This document shows positions 17,781-26,654 of a stretch of 64,000 nucleotides of DNA, piece after piece (positions within the stretch are counted from its first letter, which is position 1; each line of letters starts with the position of its first letter). The position numbers and the translations under genes are program-made. The DNA is from Streptomyces sp. NBC_01754. Lineage in GTDB: Bacteria > Actinomycetota > Actinomycetes > Streptomycetales > Streptomycetaceae. The notes under the pieces were generated by a model. The model was not told the origin of the DNA and made no database searches. It worked only from the letters and a program-made list of their open reading frames with translations. The stretch is taken from positions 2,418,001 through 2,482,000 of the forward strand of contig NZ_CP109132.1 in the NCBI RefSeq assembly GCF_035918015.1. The letters are read 5' to 3'.

Positions 17781-20700
17781 GTGACCAGTGATTCCCGAAC
17801 TCCCGTCCGGTTCCCGCTCATTTACCAGGCGTCCGAGGCATACGTCGACTGGGTGCGTGCCCACGACCCCGTCGCCGAGGCCGATGCCCGTGACGTGCTG
17901 GAGCGGCTGGGAAGTCGGCGCCACCGTTCTCATGAGAAGCCCGGGCAGTTCGTACAGGAGGCGGAGAGGCTGGCGCGTGCGCTTCCCGACGCCCATCTGC
18001 CGTGGTTCTGGGACACGGTCGGGCACTGGATGCTCCAGGTACACCGCCGTTCGGCAGCTCGTGCCTATGCCTCCGCACGCGCTGCGGAGCGTACCCACGC
18101 GTTGCCCGTCGCCCTCGACTGGCGGCTGTACAACCTCCGGCTGTTCGCCCGGTTCGGCGCACTGCCCGCCACCGAACTCAGCGGCGCTCCGGCATGGTTG
18201 GCCGAGGTGCTCCCACCGGTCGAGGCCCACCGCGAGTTCGGGGAGCTGCTGGCCGTCTGGTCGGCGTCGCCCGGTGAGCTGCCGGCCGACCTGGCCCGCA
18301 GGATCCGGGACTCCGCCCGCGCCGCCGGCCTCGGTAGCGAGGAGGATGCGCGGGTGCTGGGCACGGTGCTCACCGCCGCCCGTGGCAAGGCCGTGCCCGA
18401 CCAGTTGTTCAAAGCGGCTCTCGGCCCGCTGACGGCGCACCCCCCGGCCGGCGACCGGGCCACCGCGCTCCTCGATCTCTTCCCCGAGTCGAGGACCGAT
18501 GCCGCACCCTGGCTGCGCCTCCTCATCGGATGCGGCGTCGCCGACGCCGCCGCGGGCGGCCGGATCACCCCGGAGGGTGGACTCGGCGAGTGGCTGCGCC
18601 GGTACGCCGCCCGGTATTCCCACCGCACCGTCGCGGGAGGCGGGGTCAGCGTCCAGCCCATGCCTCCCGAACTCCTCGACCTGGTGGGCAGGTTCGCGCC
18701 GCTGCTGAAGGCGGACGGCGCCCCGGTCCGGCTCCACGAGGACCGCCACCGGTGGCAGCACCTGGACGCGGACCTGCTCGACGCGTGCCTCGCCGAGGGC
18801 ATCTCCGTCCACGACCCCGGCCCCGCCGTCCCGCTCGAGTTCTGGGGCGAACACTCACAGCGTGACCTCACAGCGCTCGCCTCCGACCCCGTGTTCGGGA
18901 CCCGGCTGGAGGGCACCGTGCACGCCGATCCGCGTTCCCTGCCGTACGGCGGCAGAACGGACTCGGGCGGCACCGCCATCAGCAGGCTTCCCCACAACCC
19001 GGGCATCGCCGCCGAGGTGCACAACCGGATCGAGAAGCTGCTCGGCACCCTGCGGGGAGGTGGGCTCGCCGCCGCCGACGAGGCCCTCGACGAGCTGCAC
19101 GGTCTGCTCGACCGGCCCACGGCCGTCGCCCTGGACGGCATCGATGAGGCCCTCGGCGCTCTGGACCTCACCGGCCCGCTGGCCCGCGCCCTGCGCTCCG
19201 GTCTGCCCGAGGAGCTGGGCTGGCCCGCCCTGGAGGAGGCGCGCGCCGAGTTCGCGCCCGGCGAGACGTTGCACGTCACGTGCACATGGCCGGTGCTCAC
19301 GGTGTACGGGGACGGCCGCGCGGTCGCCGTGGACCACGCGGGGCGGCGCGGCGAACACACCCTCCTGATGCCGGACGGCGCACACGACCACACCGTGCAC
19401 TGGGTGGGCGGCCAGTTCCTCGTCGCCTGGAGCGAGACGCCGGGGAACGACTGGGCCGACAAGGCGTACTGGTCCGGTGACCCCGCGGCCGTGTTCGAGC
19501 CGGAACAGCCCCATGGGCTGCGCCCGTACGGCGGCAGTATCGAGGGCGGCCTCGGCTACCAGTTCCAGACCCCGGACGGCGGCGGCCGGTTCGACGGGGC
19601 GGCCGTCCTGCGCCCTGGGGGCCGGGGCGGCATCGGCTTCGACCGCCAGGACTACCAGATGCACGACGGCGAAGGCTTCTGGGGCACTTCCGTGTTCAGT
19701 GAGGAGCGCCGCACAGGATGGGCCCGCCTGGACCCGGCCACCGGGGTACCGACCAACGACCACGCCCTGCCCGGCTTCCACACCCCCGCCGCGTTCCCGG
19801 AGGGCACGAAGCCCTTCCCCGACCACCGCATCCTCGCCGGACTTCCGCCCGGCGCCCCGCCGTCCCCGCTCGGCCAGGACGGCCGGACGACCGGGTGCCG
19901 GGTCACCTACCGCACCCCGTACGCCGGTCCCTCGCCCCGTGAGTTCGTCCTGGAGTCCGTCGACGGCCGCACGGCTTCGTTCCGTACCAGCACCTTCGGC
20001 CGCCGCCCCTGGGGAGTCCTCGCCCTCCCGCAAGGCGGGGAGAACGCCGTCGTGACCGGAGGCAACACCGTCCGCTGCTACTCCGCCGAGGACAACTCGC
20101 TGCTCTGGCAGGTCCGGGGCTTCGCCGGACGCCGCCGCCACCAGCGGGTGCGGGCCACGCTCGGCGAGCAGGCCGGGCCCGTGCCGCCGCCCCCCTTCTG
20201 GCACTTCCTCACCCAGCGCCACGAACCGTCGTCCCGCGCCCTGCGCGCGGCCACCGACACCGAGGTGGACGGCCTGCTGCGGTCCGGCGTCGAGGACGGG
20301 CTGCCCGGGGTGACCGATCCCCTGATCCGGCAGGGCGTCGTCCGCGCCGCGCTGCTCGCCGACGACCTGCTCCGCCGTCGCCGGGAACTCTCACGCCGGG
20401 TGGCCGTCATGCGCTCCGGGCCGGTCGTGGAGCTGCCCGATCCGGTAACGGACACCCAGCTCCTCCCCGCCCTGCACGACCTGCTCGGCGCGGTGCGTCC
20501 GTACGAGGAGAGGGAGCGGCGGCCGCAGCCCGCGCTGCTCACCTCGGTCGCCGCGGACGGGCGGTATCTGCGCGGCGAGATCGAGGACGAGGTGCGGGTG
20601 CTGGCCCTGCCCGCGCCCCCACCCGACTGGGCGACGCTGACCGGCCGGATCGACGCGGTGGCCTGGCGGGCCGTCGTCGCCGCCACGACGGCCGCGCACC

Positions 20701-21932
20701 GGCAGGCCCTCACGGCACTGCTCGACATATGGAGCCGCCAGCCCTTCGCCGCACCGGGAAGCACCTGGCGGACCGGCCGGGCCCCCGAACCCCGGGTCGC
20801 CGGACTCCGCCTCTCCGGGGCGCCGGTGGCCTCCGGGCCGGTACGCGGCGATCTGGTGTCCTTCCTCCAGCGGGCCGAGGATCCCGCCCCCACGGACGCG
20901 AAGGAGTGCCGGACACACACGATCACGGGTGACGACGCCCTCCGGCTGCCCCGCCTGCTGGCCCTGCTCACCGAGCGCGGCCCTCTCCCGGTGTCCGAGG
21001 AGGCCGTGGACCTCTTCCGCTGGCGTACGGGGGTGCCGCGCGCCGTCGCCGCCCTGGTCCTCGACGGCTTCGCGGGCAGCGAGGACCACGCCGAGCACCA
21101 CAAGCTCTGCCGCACCAAGCCGTACAAGGCGGACCAGGTCATGCAGCGGGCCTACGACGAGGTGCGGCGGAGCCTCGGGCCGTCCGGCCGTCGCACCGTG
21201 CTCGCCGCCGCCGTACCCGACGATCCGTCGGACCTCTGGGCCCCCGGTGGGATGACCGCCGCGGCCGAGCGGATGGCGGCCGCCTGGTCGGACCTGCTCG
21301 CCGTCACCCCGTACACCGACGACGGCAGCCATGCCGCCGCGCTGGCCAGGGACCACGCGCTGCCCGAGAGCTGGGCCACCGCCCTGCTCACCGGCCGCCC
21401 CGACGACGTGCGGCTGGACGGCGACGGGATACCGGCCGCCGCCACCGCCATCACCTGGGCACTGGCCGAGCGACCGGTCGGCGACCCGGCCGCCGAGGGG
21501 GCCCGCGCCCTGCTCGACCACCTCGTGGGCGCCCCGGCCGGACTGCTCGGCGCTCTGCACGCGCTGGCGGACCGCTGCCTGGCCACCCCGGTCCCGGCCG
21601 GCCAGTACGAGGCCAACCCGCTCTTCGGCGTCCCGGAGCTGGTGGACGAGGTGGCGGCGGCCTTCGGCGTCAGCCGGGACGCGGCCGCACTCCACCTCCA
21701 GCTGCACGGCCTGGACCGCCCGGCCGACCGCACCGTACGCCGCTGGAACGGCTGGACCCTGGACCACCACCGTGCCGTCCGCAAGGAACTCACCGCCGCC
21801 AAGGCACCGCGTCCCGTACCGTCCGCCCCGGCGGACGGCCCCGCACCGGTACCGCTCCCCGTGCACGCGCGGTTCGCACGGGCCTGGGCGGAGGGGACGG
21901 GGACGGCTCGGCCCCGAAGGAAGCCGCGATGA
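17781..21932 (+). CDS. Very large protein of unknown function (1383 residues)
   Basis: I do not recognise a named family. No signal peptide or membrane helix is visible. The N-terminal ~490 residues look alpha-helical and are rich in Arg/Ala/Leu/Glu. Residues ~495-780 are beta-rich with repeated short motifs (VLTVYGDGRAVAVD, HWVGGQFLVAWSE, GGNTVRCYSAEDNSLLWQV) reminiscent of beta-propeller blades. The C-terminal half is helical again, with conserved-looking EHHKLCRTKPYKADQVMQRA and a basic tail. GTG 17781 is chosen because a PafBC-type promoter would start transcription there. The ATG at 17652 overlaps the MFS stop, but its 43 extra residues look non-coding. Large actinobacterial propeller proteins can accompany MoxR/vWA systems, but none is adjacent here. 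Confidence 0.72.
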   Translation: MTSDSRTPVRFPLIYQASEAYVDWVRAHDPVAEADARDVLERLGSRRHRSHEKPGQFVQEAERLARALPDAHLPWFWDTVGHWMLQVHRRSAARAYASARAAERTHALPVALDWRLYNLRLFARFGALPATELSGAPAWLAEVLPPVEAHREFGELLAVWSASPGELPADLARRIRDSARAAGLGSEEDARVLGTVLTAARGKAVPDQLFKAALGPLTAHPPAGDRATALLDLFPESRTDAAPWLRLLIGCGVADAAAGGRITPEGGLGEWLRRYAARYSHRTVAGGGVSVQPMPPELLDLVGRFAPLLKADGAPVRLHEDRHRWQHLDADLLDACLAEGISVHDPGPAVPLEFWGEHSQRDLTALASDPVFGTRLEGTVHADPRSLPYGGRTDSGGTAISRLPHNPGIAAEVHNRIEKLLGTLRGGGLAAADEALDELHGLLDRPTAVALDGIDEALGALDLTGPLARALRSGLPEELGWPALEEARAEFAPGETLHVTCTWPVLTVYGDGRAVAVDHAGRRGEHTLLMPDGAHDHTVHWVGGQFLVAWSETPGNDWADKAYWSGDPAAVFEPEQPHGLRPYGGSIEGGLGYQFQTPDGGGRFDGAAVLRPGGRGGIGFDRQDYQMHDGEGFWGTSVFSEERRTGWARLDPATGVPTNDHALPGFHTPAAFPEGTKPFPDHRILAGLPPGAPPSPLGQDGRTTGCRVTYRTPYAGPSPREFVLESVDGRTASFRTSTFGRRPWGVLALPQGGENAVVTGGNTVRCYSAEDNSLLWQVRGFAGRRRHQRVRATLGEQAGPVPPPPFWHFLTQRHEPSSRALRAATDTEVDGLLRSGVEDGLPGVTDPLIRQGVVRAALLADDLLRRRRELSRRVAVMRSGPVVELPDPVTDTQLLPALHDLLGAVRPYEERERRPQPALLTSVAADGRYLRGEIEDEVRVLALPAPPPDWATLTGRIDAVAWRAVVAATTAAHRQALTALLDIWSRQPFAAPGSTWRTGRAPEPRVAGLRLSGAPVASGPVRGDLVSFLQRAEDPAPTDAKECRTHTITGDDALRLPRLLALLTERGPLPVSEEAVDLFRWRTGVPRAVAALVLDGFAGSEDHAEHHKLCRTKPYKADQVMQRAYDEVRRSLGPSGRRTVLAAAVPDDPSDLWAPGGMTAAAERMAAAWSDLLAVTPYTDDGSHAAALARDHALPESWATALLTGRPDDVRLDGDGIPAAATAITWALAERPVGDPAAEGARALLDHLVGAPAGLLGALHALADRCLATPVPAGQYEANPLFGVPELVDEVAAAFGVSRDAAALHLQLHGLDRPADRTVRRWNGWTLDHHRAVRKELTAAKAPRPVPSAPADGPAPVPLPVHARFARAWAEGTGTARPRRKPR

Positions 21933-22043
21933 CCGGCACACACCCGCCTGACGTGGCGCCGTCCGCCGGGCGGCCCTGCGGGATGCCCGGAGCGACGGCC
22001 TGCCCGCAGACCTGCCGAACTGGTACGGGCGTCGCCCGCCCGT

Positions 22044-22355
22044 TCAGCCCTCCGCGCCGAGCCGGAGGGCCACCAGGCGTTCCCCCCGGCTCTCCGCGAT
22101 CCGGTGTACGTCACGGAGCGCTTCGGCCATGCGCGCCACGACGTAACGGAGCTGGGCCGCAGTGACACCTCGGTCGTCCAGCATGTCGGCCGCGTGGTCG
22201 AGCAGTTCGGCCGCCATCCCCAGCTGGACGCTCTCGACGTTGTCCGCCGTCCGGGAGACGTACCCCACGCCGTCGCCGATCAGGTAACAGGGTTTGCCGT
22301 CCTGGCTGGACCATGGGAGCAGCCGTGGGGTTCCGAGGGGTGACTGGTGCTGCAC
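22044..22355 (-). CDS. Small hypothetical protein divergent from XRE/DUF397 module
   Basis: 103 residues from GTG 22355 with GGAG 8 nt upstream. The helical C-terminal half (AAELLDHAADMLDDRGVTA, then AQLRYVVARMAEALRDVHRI) looks like a genuine protein and may form a coiled bundle. No domain recognised. It shares a 134-bp divergent region, including a CTGTGTA/TACACAG inverted repeat, with the XRE gene. Such small genes often accompany XRE-DUF5753/DUF397 pairs in Streptomyces. Role unknown. Confidence 0.6.
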   Translation of the reverse strand: MQHQSPLGTPRLLPWSSQDGKPCYLIGDGVGYVSRTADNVESVQLGMAAELLDHAADMLDDRGVTAAQLRYVVARMAEALRDVHRIAESRGERLVALRLGAEG

Positions 22356-22396
22356 GTCGTCAACTCCGTGGGTGAGGGCGTCAGTGATTTCTGTCG

Positions 22397-22418
22397 CTGT
22401 GTAGCGATCTGTACACAG
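22397..22418. promoter_or_regulatory. Inverted repeat CTGTGTA-N8-TACACAG
   Basis: Perfect 7-bp arms (22397-22403 and 22412-22418) centred in the divergent gap between the 103-residue gene and the XRE regulator. Spacing is suited to a dimeric helix-turn-helix protein. Probable operator of the XRE-DUF5753 protein. Confidence 0.5.
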
Positions 22419-22489
22419 AGTGAGACCGATCTGGTTACGCTCGCCAGGGGGTAGCTGGTGACACGTGGTCCGTCACACGGGAGTCGACG

Positions 22490-23284
22490 TTGAGTACGAT
22501 CTATGGCGATTGGCTGCGGGCCCAGCGCTTGGCAGCGGGGCTGACGCAGCAGCAGTTGGCCGACATGGCGATCATGACCCGCTCGCATATCGCGCACATC
22601 GAAGCGGGCAGGCGGGTGCCGTCCCGGGAGGACGCCCGGAGGCTTGACCAGGCCCTGGGCACGGGCGATGTGCTGAGCAGTTTTCTGCCGCAGGACAACG
22701 TTGCGGTCGCCGACTACTTCGAGGCGGCTCGGCAACTGGAACAGCAGGCCGTGATGATCCGAGAGTTCGCCCTGTCGTTCGTCCCAGGCATCCTCCAGAC
22801 GGAGAGGTACGCCCGTGCGGTCTTGAGCACGACCTTCCCTCCGGTCAGCGAGGAAGAGCGTGACAGGCTCGTGGTCACGCGGCTCGAACGAGCCAGGATC
22901 CTTGAGAATCCGGTGCAACCCGTCGTTTGGGCGCTGCTCGACGAAGCGGTGTTACGACGCGCGGTCGGTGGTCCCGACGTCATGGCGGAACAGATCATGC
23001 ACCTCGTGCGCCTCGTGGACTCAGGCCGAGTTCGTGTGTACGTACTGCCGTTCGGACTTGGCGTACACACTCTGATGCAGGGCATGCTTACCCTGATGCG
23101 TTTCGAAGACCAGCCGCCCGTGGCGTACTCAGAAGGCATCCAAGTGGGAATGGTGCACGACTCCCCCGTATTGGTCGACCGGCTGCTGGGCGCATACGAT
23201 CTTGCGCTGGGCGACGCCATACCGCTCAGGGAGTCACTGACTCTCCTGAGGACGACCGCAAAGGAATACGGACACCGTGACTGA
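22490..23284 (+). CDS. XRE-family regulator with DUF5753 (Scr1-like)
   Basis: 264 residues from TTG 22490 with GGGAG upstream. The N-terminal XRE helix-turn-helix (about 5-60) reads WLRAQRLAAGLTQQQLADMA. The DUF5753 domain (about 85-255) contains the typical FVPGILQTERYARAVL and VYVLPFGLGVHTLMQGML. It overlaps the DUF397 gene by 8 bp, the standard Streptomyces pair in which XRE-DUF5753 and DUF397 proteins interact, in some cases as an antitoxin/toxin-like or developmental module. TTA codon 155 (22952-22954) makes it a bldA target. Confidence 0.87.
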   Translation: MSTIYGDWLRAQRLAAGLTQQQLADMAIMTRSHIAHIEAGRRVPSREDARRLDQALGTGDVLSSFLPQDNVAVADYFEAARQLEQQAVMIREFALSFVPGILQTERYARAVLSTTFPPVSEEERDRLVVTRLERARILENPVQPVVWALLDEAVLRRAVGGPDVMAEQIMHLVRLVDSGRVRVYVLPFGLGVHTLMQGMLTLMRFEDQPPVAYSEGIQVGMVHDSPVLVDRLLGAYDLALGDAIPLRESLTLLRTTAKEYGHRD

Positions 23285-23498
23285 ACCCACTCCTCCGAAC
23301 GTGTCGGCAGTCACTGGCTGGCGCAAGTCGTCGCACAGCGGAAACGAAGGCGGCAGCTGCCTCGAAGTGCTGGACCACCACCCCGGCGCCGTCCCCGTCC
23401 GCGACTCCAAGGCCCCCGACGGTCCCGCCCTCCTGATCCCCGTCATGAGCTGGGCCCCCTTCATCGCCGCCCTCAAGGCCGATCGGCTCGACCCCTGA
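23277..23498 (+). CDS. DUF397 protein (Scr2/BldB-like partner)
   Basis: 73 residues from GTG 23277, overlapping the XRE gene by 8 bp. Typical DUF397 signature: GWRKSSHSGNEGGSCLEV, then VPVRDSKAPDGPALLIP and a C-terminal WAPFIAALKA helix. The family is small, cytoplasmic and paired with XRE-DUF5753 regulators. BldB, needed for aerial growth, is related. Confidence 0.88.
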   Translation: MTEPTPPNVSAVTGWRKSSHSGNEGGSCLEVLDHHPGAVPVRDSKAPDGPALLIPVMSWAPFIAALKADRLDP

Positions 23499-23592
23499 GG
23501 GGTGGTGGCGCAGAACCTCCGGCTCGCCCCTGGCCACGCCGTCCGCAGTCGGGCGGGCCGCCGCGCGTGGCCCGGGGTCCACCACCACCGGG

Positions 23593-23934
23593 TCACCACT
23601 CACGAGTCGCGACAAGCTCTTCCACGTCCGCCTCCGTGAAGCCGTACGCCATGGCGACGAACCAGAAGGCCTCAGCCATCTCTTCCCGGGCGACCGTCTC
23701 GATCTCGCTCCCCGCAGCCTCGAACTCCGCCTCCAGCGCGTTGAACTCCTCGGTCGCCGCGTGCGTCAGCACGTACAGAGCCGCCAGATCGGCGGGCCGC
23801 CGCGCCTCGATGGTCTCGCACAGCCGGACCAGGACGTCCCTCCCCTTGTCCACCACGTGGTCGGGGAAGTACCCGTCCTCGTACAGCCCGCTCAGGAAGG
23901 CGTGCTGCCTCATCCGTTCGTTCGTGATCGCCAT
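23593..23934 (-). CDS. DUF5713 family protein
   Basis: 113 residues from ATG 23934 (MAITNERMRQ) with GGGGGAGG upstream; the longer frame to 24051 is unlikely. YEDGYFPDHVVDKGRDVLV, LTHAATEEFNALEAEFE and YGFTEADVEELVATREW match the pattern I remember for DUF5713. All-helical, cytoplasmic, function unknown. It stands alone between the DUF397 gene and the divergent I36 gene. Confidence 0.72.
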   Translation of the reverse strand: MAITNERMRQHAFLSGLYEDGYFPDHVVDKGRDVLVRLCETIEARRPADLAALYVLTHAATEEFNALEAEFEAAGSEIETVAREEMAEAFWFVAMAYGFTEADVEELVATREW

Positions 23935-24172
23935 GGCCCTCCCCCGTCCTGTCGGACCGCCGGTGTCCGGTCGTGCCGATCCTGCCCCACGCCACTGACA
24001 ACGCTCCCAGCGGTAACCCCTCGTGCGCGCCGGAGCACCCAGGCGCGGCACTGTCGTCGCACGTGCCTCGAGCGCCCCCCGTTCGGCCGCTTACCGCGCA
24101 GGTCAGGACGGCGCCACCCTGCTGTCGTGCCCGGAGCATCCGGGTCGTCCGACACAGGAAGGGCACACCGCC

Positions 24173-24544
24173 ATGAAACGCTTCACCGCACTCGCCTCCG
24201 CCGCACTCGCCGTCGCCTTCGGCCTCGGCACCGGTACGGCCGGCGCGGCACCCGCCGCGCCCGTGCCCGCGTACAACTGCACCGCCGGTCATTTCTGTAT
24301 CTACAGCGACTGGAACGGCGGAGGGACGCGCTGCCAGTGGACGACGTCGCAGAAGGCGAACACCGCCGACGACTGCTCGTTCATCCAGCAGGGCAAGAAC
24401 GTCCGCTCCGTATGGAACTCCACCGGTCACCGGGTGCAGTACTACACGGGGACCAACTACAAGTCCCGCGTGGGCTCCACGCCCGCCGGCCAGGGCGGCA
24501 ACCTCCAGGGGAACTACCAGATCAGGTCGTTCAAGCCCCAGTAG
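24173..24544 (+). CDS. Secreted peptidase-inhibitor I36-family protein
   Basis: 123 residues. Sec signal MKRFTALASAALAVAFGLG with Ala-rich cleavage near residue 27. The mature part has the I36/beta-gamma-crystallin-like pattern CTAGHFCIYSDWNGGGTRC, DDCSFIQQGKNVRSVWN and a C-terminal QGNYQIRSFKP. Four Cys (about residues 38, 44, 55, 66) fit two disulfides. Members related to the Streptomyces metalloproteinase inhibitor inhibit extracellular proteases; that role is inferred. AGGAAGGG precedes ATG 24173. A CCCGGA-GCA-TCCGGG hairpin sits at 24130-24144, about 28 bp upstream. Confidence 0.82.
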   Translation: MKRFTALASAALAVAFGLGTGTAGAAPAAPVPAYNCTAGHFCIYSDWNGGGTRCQWTTSQKANTADDCSFIQQGKNVRSVWNSTGHRVQYYTGTNYKSRVGSTPAGQGGNLQGNYQIRSFKPQ

Positions 24545-24621
24545 GGCCGGCCGCAGCTCACGTACCGGCGGCGGCTCCGTCCGCTCAGCTCCCCTCGTAC
24601 CAGCCCCTCCCGCCATGAGCC

Positions 24622-24652
24622 GGCCCCTCCCCGCCGACTGCGGGGAGGGGCC
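24622..24652. terminator. Bidirectional terminator between I36 and Asp23 genes
   Basis: Perfect 13-bp arms GGCCCCTCCCCGC (24622-24634) and GCGGGGAGGGGCC (24640-24652), loop CGACT, between convergent genes. Very stable. Confidence 0.75.
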
Positions 24653-24672
24653 TCACTGCCACCGGCGCGGAC

Positions 24673-25149
24673 TCACCTCACCCGACCGCCCTGGCCGCCG
24701 GAGCGGCTGCCCTCGTCGTCGTTGTCCTCGTCGTCCTCGTCAGGGACGTGGACATCGAAGACGTTGATGTTGATCTCCACGACCCTCAGACCGGTCATCG
24801 ACTGCACCGCGTCCGTGACCTGGGACCGGATCCGGTCGGCGAGTTCGTGGATCGGGACGCCGTACTCGACCTCGATCTCGACGTCGATCGCCGTCTCCTT
24901 CTCGCCCACCTCCACCTTGACGGAACGCCCCGCCCCGGAGGAACCCGGCATGCGTCCCGTGACGGCGCCCAGCGCCTTCGAGGCGCCCCGGCCCACCGAG
25001 TACACGCCCTCGGTCTCGCGGACGGCGATTCCGGCGATGGTGGCGACGACGTTGTTCGCGATGGTGGTCGTCCCACGTCCGCCCTTCCCGGACTGTCCCG
25101 CGTTCCTGTCCGCCGTTGAGTTTCCGCTCTGGGACCCGACATCAGCCAT
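24673..25149 (-). CDS. Asp23/Gls24 family envelope stress protein
   Basis: 158 residues from ATG 25149 with GAGG upstream. The Ser/Gly-rich N-terminus (1-30) precedes the Asp23 domain: IANNVVATIAGIAVRETEGVY, VEVGEKETAIDVEIEVEYG and IHELADRIRSQVTDAVQSMTG. An acidic tail DEDDEDNDDEG follows. Asp23 proteins localise to the membrane through partners and respond to envelope stress. In Streptomyces they often come in clusters with AmaP-like partners, none of which is present here. The open frame upstream of ATG 25149 is not convincing. Confidence 0.85.
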   Translation of the reverse strand: MADVGSQSGNSTADRNAGQSGKGGRGTTTIANNVVATIAGIAVRETEGVYSVGRGASKALGAVTGRMPGSSGAGRSVKVEVGEKETAIDVEIEVEYGVPIHELADRIRSQVTDAVQSMTGLRVVEININVFDVHVPDEDDEDNDDEGSRSGGQGGRVR

Positions 25150-25463
25150 GACTGCCTCACAGTGAATTGTCGCGACGAGGCGGATCGCACCCTCGTCAGC
25201 TCCTCGTTCCACTGTGCGGCCGTCCGCCGCCGTCCGCCATTGGAGTCGGCGTGACGCCCCGCGGTGACGCCGTACCGGCGCCGTTCCCGCCCTGTCCGGG
25301 CCACAGGTCCGGCGGTCGGCACCGCGTACCCGGCGGGCGTGCTCAGCATCACCCTGGACAGCCGCCGTGACCCCCGGGTAACTTCTGACCAGGGCTGAGC
25401 AAGCGCTTAGACATACGCTTGGAAGCCGCACCACCAAGCTGACGCTGACACAGGAGGCACCCC
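25150..25463. other. Intergenic region, divergent Asp23 and acyl-CoA dehydrogenase promoters
   Basis: 314 bp without a gene. The left 200 bp show nothing definite. The right end holds two palindromes (see next entry) and then ACAGGAGG, the Shine-Dalgarno of the dehydrogenase. Confidence 0.6.
25401..25426 (+). promoter_or_regulatory. Two adjacent palindromes upstream of the acyl-CoA dehydrogenase/tesB operon
   Basis: AAGCGCTT (25401-25408) and GCTT-GG-AAGC (25417-25426) lie 38-63 bp before the GTG. The first, in context GCAAGCGCTTAG, resembles TetR-type acyl-CoA repressor sites with a CAAG-NN-CTTG core. Likely the operator of a fatty-acyl-CoA-responsive regulator encoded elsewhere. Confidence 0.45.
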
Positions 25464-26621
25464 GTGCGCCGTACGGTGTACAACGAGGACCACGAGGCGT
25501 TCCGGGAGACCCTGCGGGCCTTCATCGAGGCCGAGGTCGTCCCCGTCTACGACGAGTGGTACGCGGCGGGCGAGGCGCCCCGCGACTTCTACTACAAGCT
25601 CGCCGAGCTGGGGATCTTCGGCATCGAGGTGCCCGAGGAGTACGGCGGCGCGGGCGAGGAGTCCTTCAAGTACGAGGCGATCATCTACGAGGAGACCGCC
25701 CGCGCGGGTGTGTCCTTCGGCGGTTCCGGCGTGCACGTCCTGCTCTGCCTGCCCTACCTCAAGGCGTACGCCACCGAGGAGCAGAAGAAGCGCTGGCTCC
25801 CGGACTTCGTCTCCGGAAACGCCATGTACGCGATAGCCATGACCGAGCCGGGCACCGGTTCGGACCTGGCCGGGATGAAGACGACCGCCAAGCTCTCCGA
25901 GGACGGCACGCACTACGTCCTCAACGGCGCCAAGACCTTCATCACCGGTGGTGTGCACGCCGACAAGGTCATCGTCTGCGCCCGCACGGACGCCCCCAGG
26001 CCGGACGACCGCCGGCACGGCATCTCGCTGCTGGTCGTCGACACCAAGTCGGAGGGGTACTCGGTCGGCCGCAAGCTCGACAAGATGGGCCTGAAGGTCT
26101 CCGACACCGCCGAACTCGCCTTCGTGGACGTCAAGGTGCCCGTGGGGGATCTGCTGGGCGAGGAGAACAAGGGGTTCTCCTACCTCGGCCAGAACCTTCC
26201 GCAGGAGCGTCTCGGTATCGCCGTCGGCGCGTACGCGCAGGCATCCGCGGCCGTGCGGTTCGCCCAGCAGTACACGCAGGACCGCATGGTCTTCGGCAAA
26301 ACCGTCGCCTCGTTCCAGAACACCAAGTTCGAGCTGGCCGCCTGCAAGGCCGAGGTGGACGCGGCCGAGGCCGTCTGCGACCGCGCCATCGAGGCTCTGG
26401 ACGCCGGTGAGCTGACGCCCGCCGAGGCGGCCTCCGCGAAGCTGTTCTGCACCGAGGTCGCGCACCGGGTGATCGACCGCTGCCTCCAGCTGCACGGCGG
26501 CTACGGCTACATGAACGAGTACCCGATCGCCCGTCTCTACGCGGACAACCGGGTCAACCGCATCTACGGCGGTACCAGCGAGGTCATGAAGTCGATCATC
26601 GCCAAGTCCATGGGCCTGTAG
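25464..26621 (+). CDS. Acyl-CoA dehydrogenase
   Basis: 385-residue FAD enzyme catalysing alpha,beta-desaturation of an acyl-CoA in beta-oxidation or branched-chain degradation. GTG 25464 follows ACAGGAGG. FAD/substrate motifs AMTEPGTGSDLAGM and FITGG are present, together with the mobile-loop FGKTVASFQNTKFELA and the C-terminal LQLHGGYGYMNEYPIARLY, then YGGTSEVMKSIIAKSMGL. The catalytic Glu region is family-typical. Substrate chain length cannot be fixed. It is followed after 33 bp by tesB on the same strand. Confidence 0.9.
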   Translation: MRRTVYNEDHEAFRETLRAFIEAEVVPVYDEWYAAGEAPRDFYYKLAELGIFGIEVPEEYGGAGEESFKYEAIIYEETARAGVSFGGSGVHVLLCLPYLKAYATEEQKKRWLPDFVSGNAMYAIAMTEPGTGSDLAGMKTTAKLSEDGTHYVLNGAKTFITGGVHADKVIVCARTDAPRPDDRRHGISLLVVDTKSEGYSVGRKLDKMGLKVSDTAELAFVDVKVPVGDLLGEENKGFSYLGQNLPQERLGIAVGAYAQASAAVRFAQQYTQDRMVFGKTVASFQNTKFELAACKAEVDAAEAVCDRAIEALDAGELTPAEAASAKLFCTEVAHRVIDRCLQLHGGYGYMNEYPIARLYADNRVNRIYGGTSEVMKSIIAKSMGL

Positions 26622-26654
26622 GTCCATGAACCTGTAAGAGGGGCACGTCTCCGC

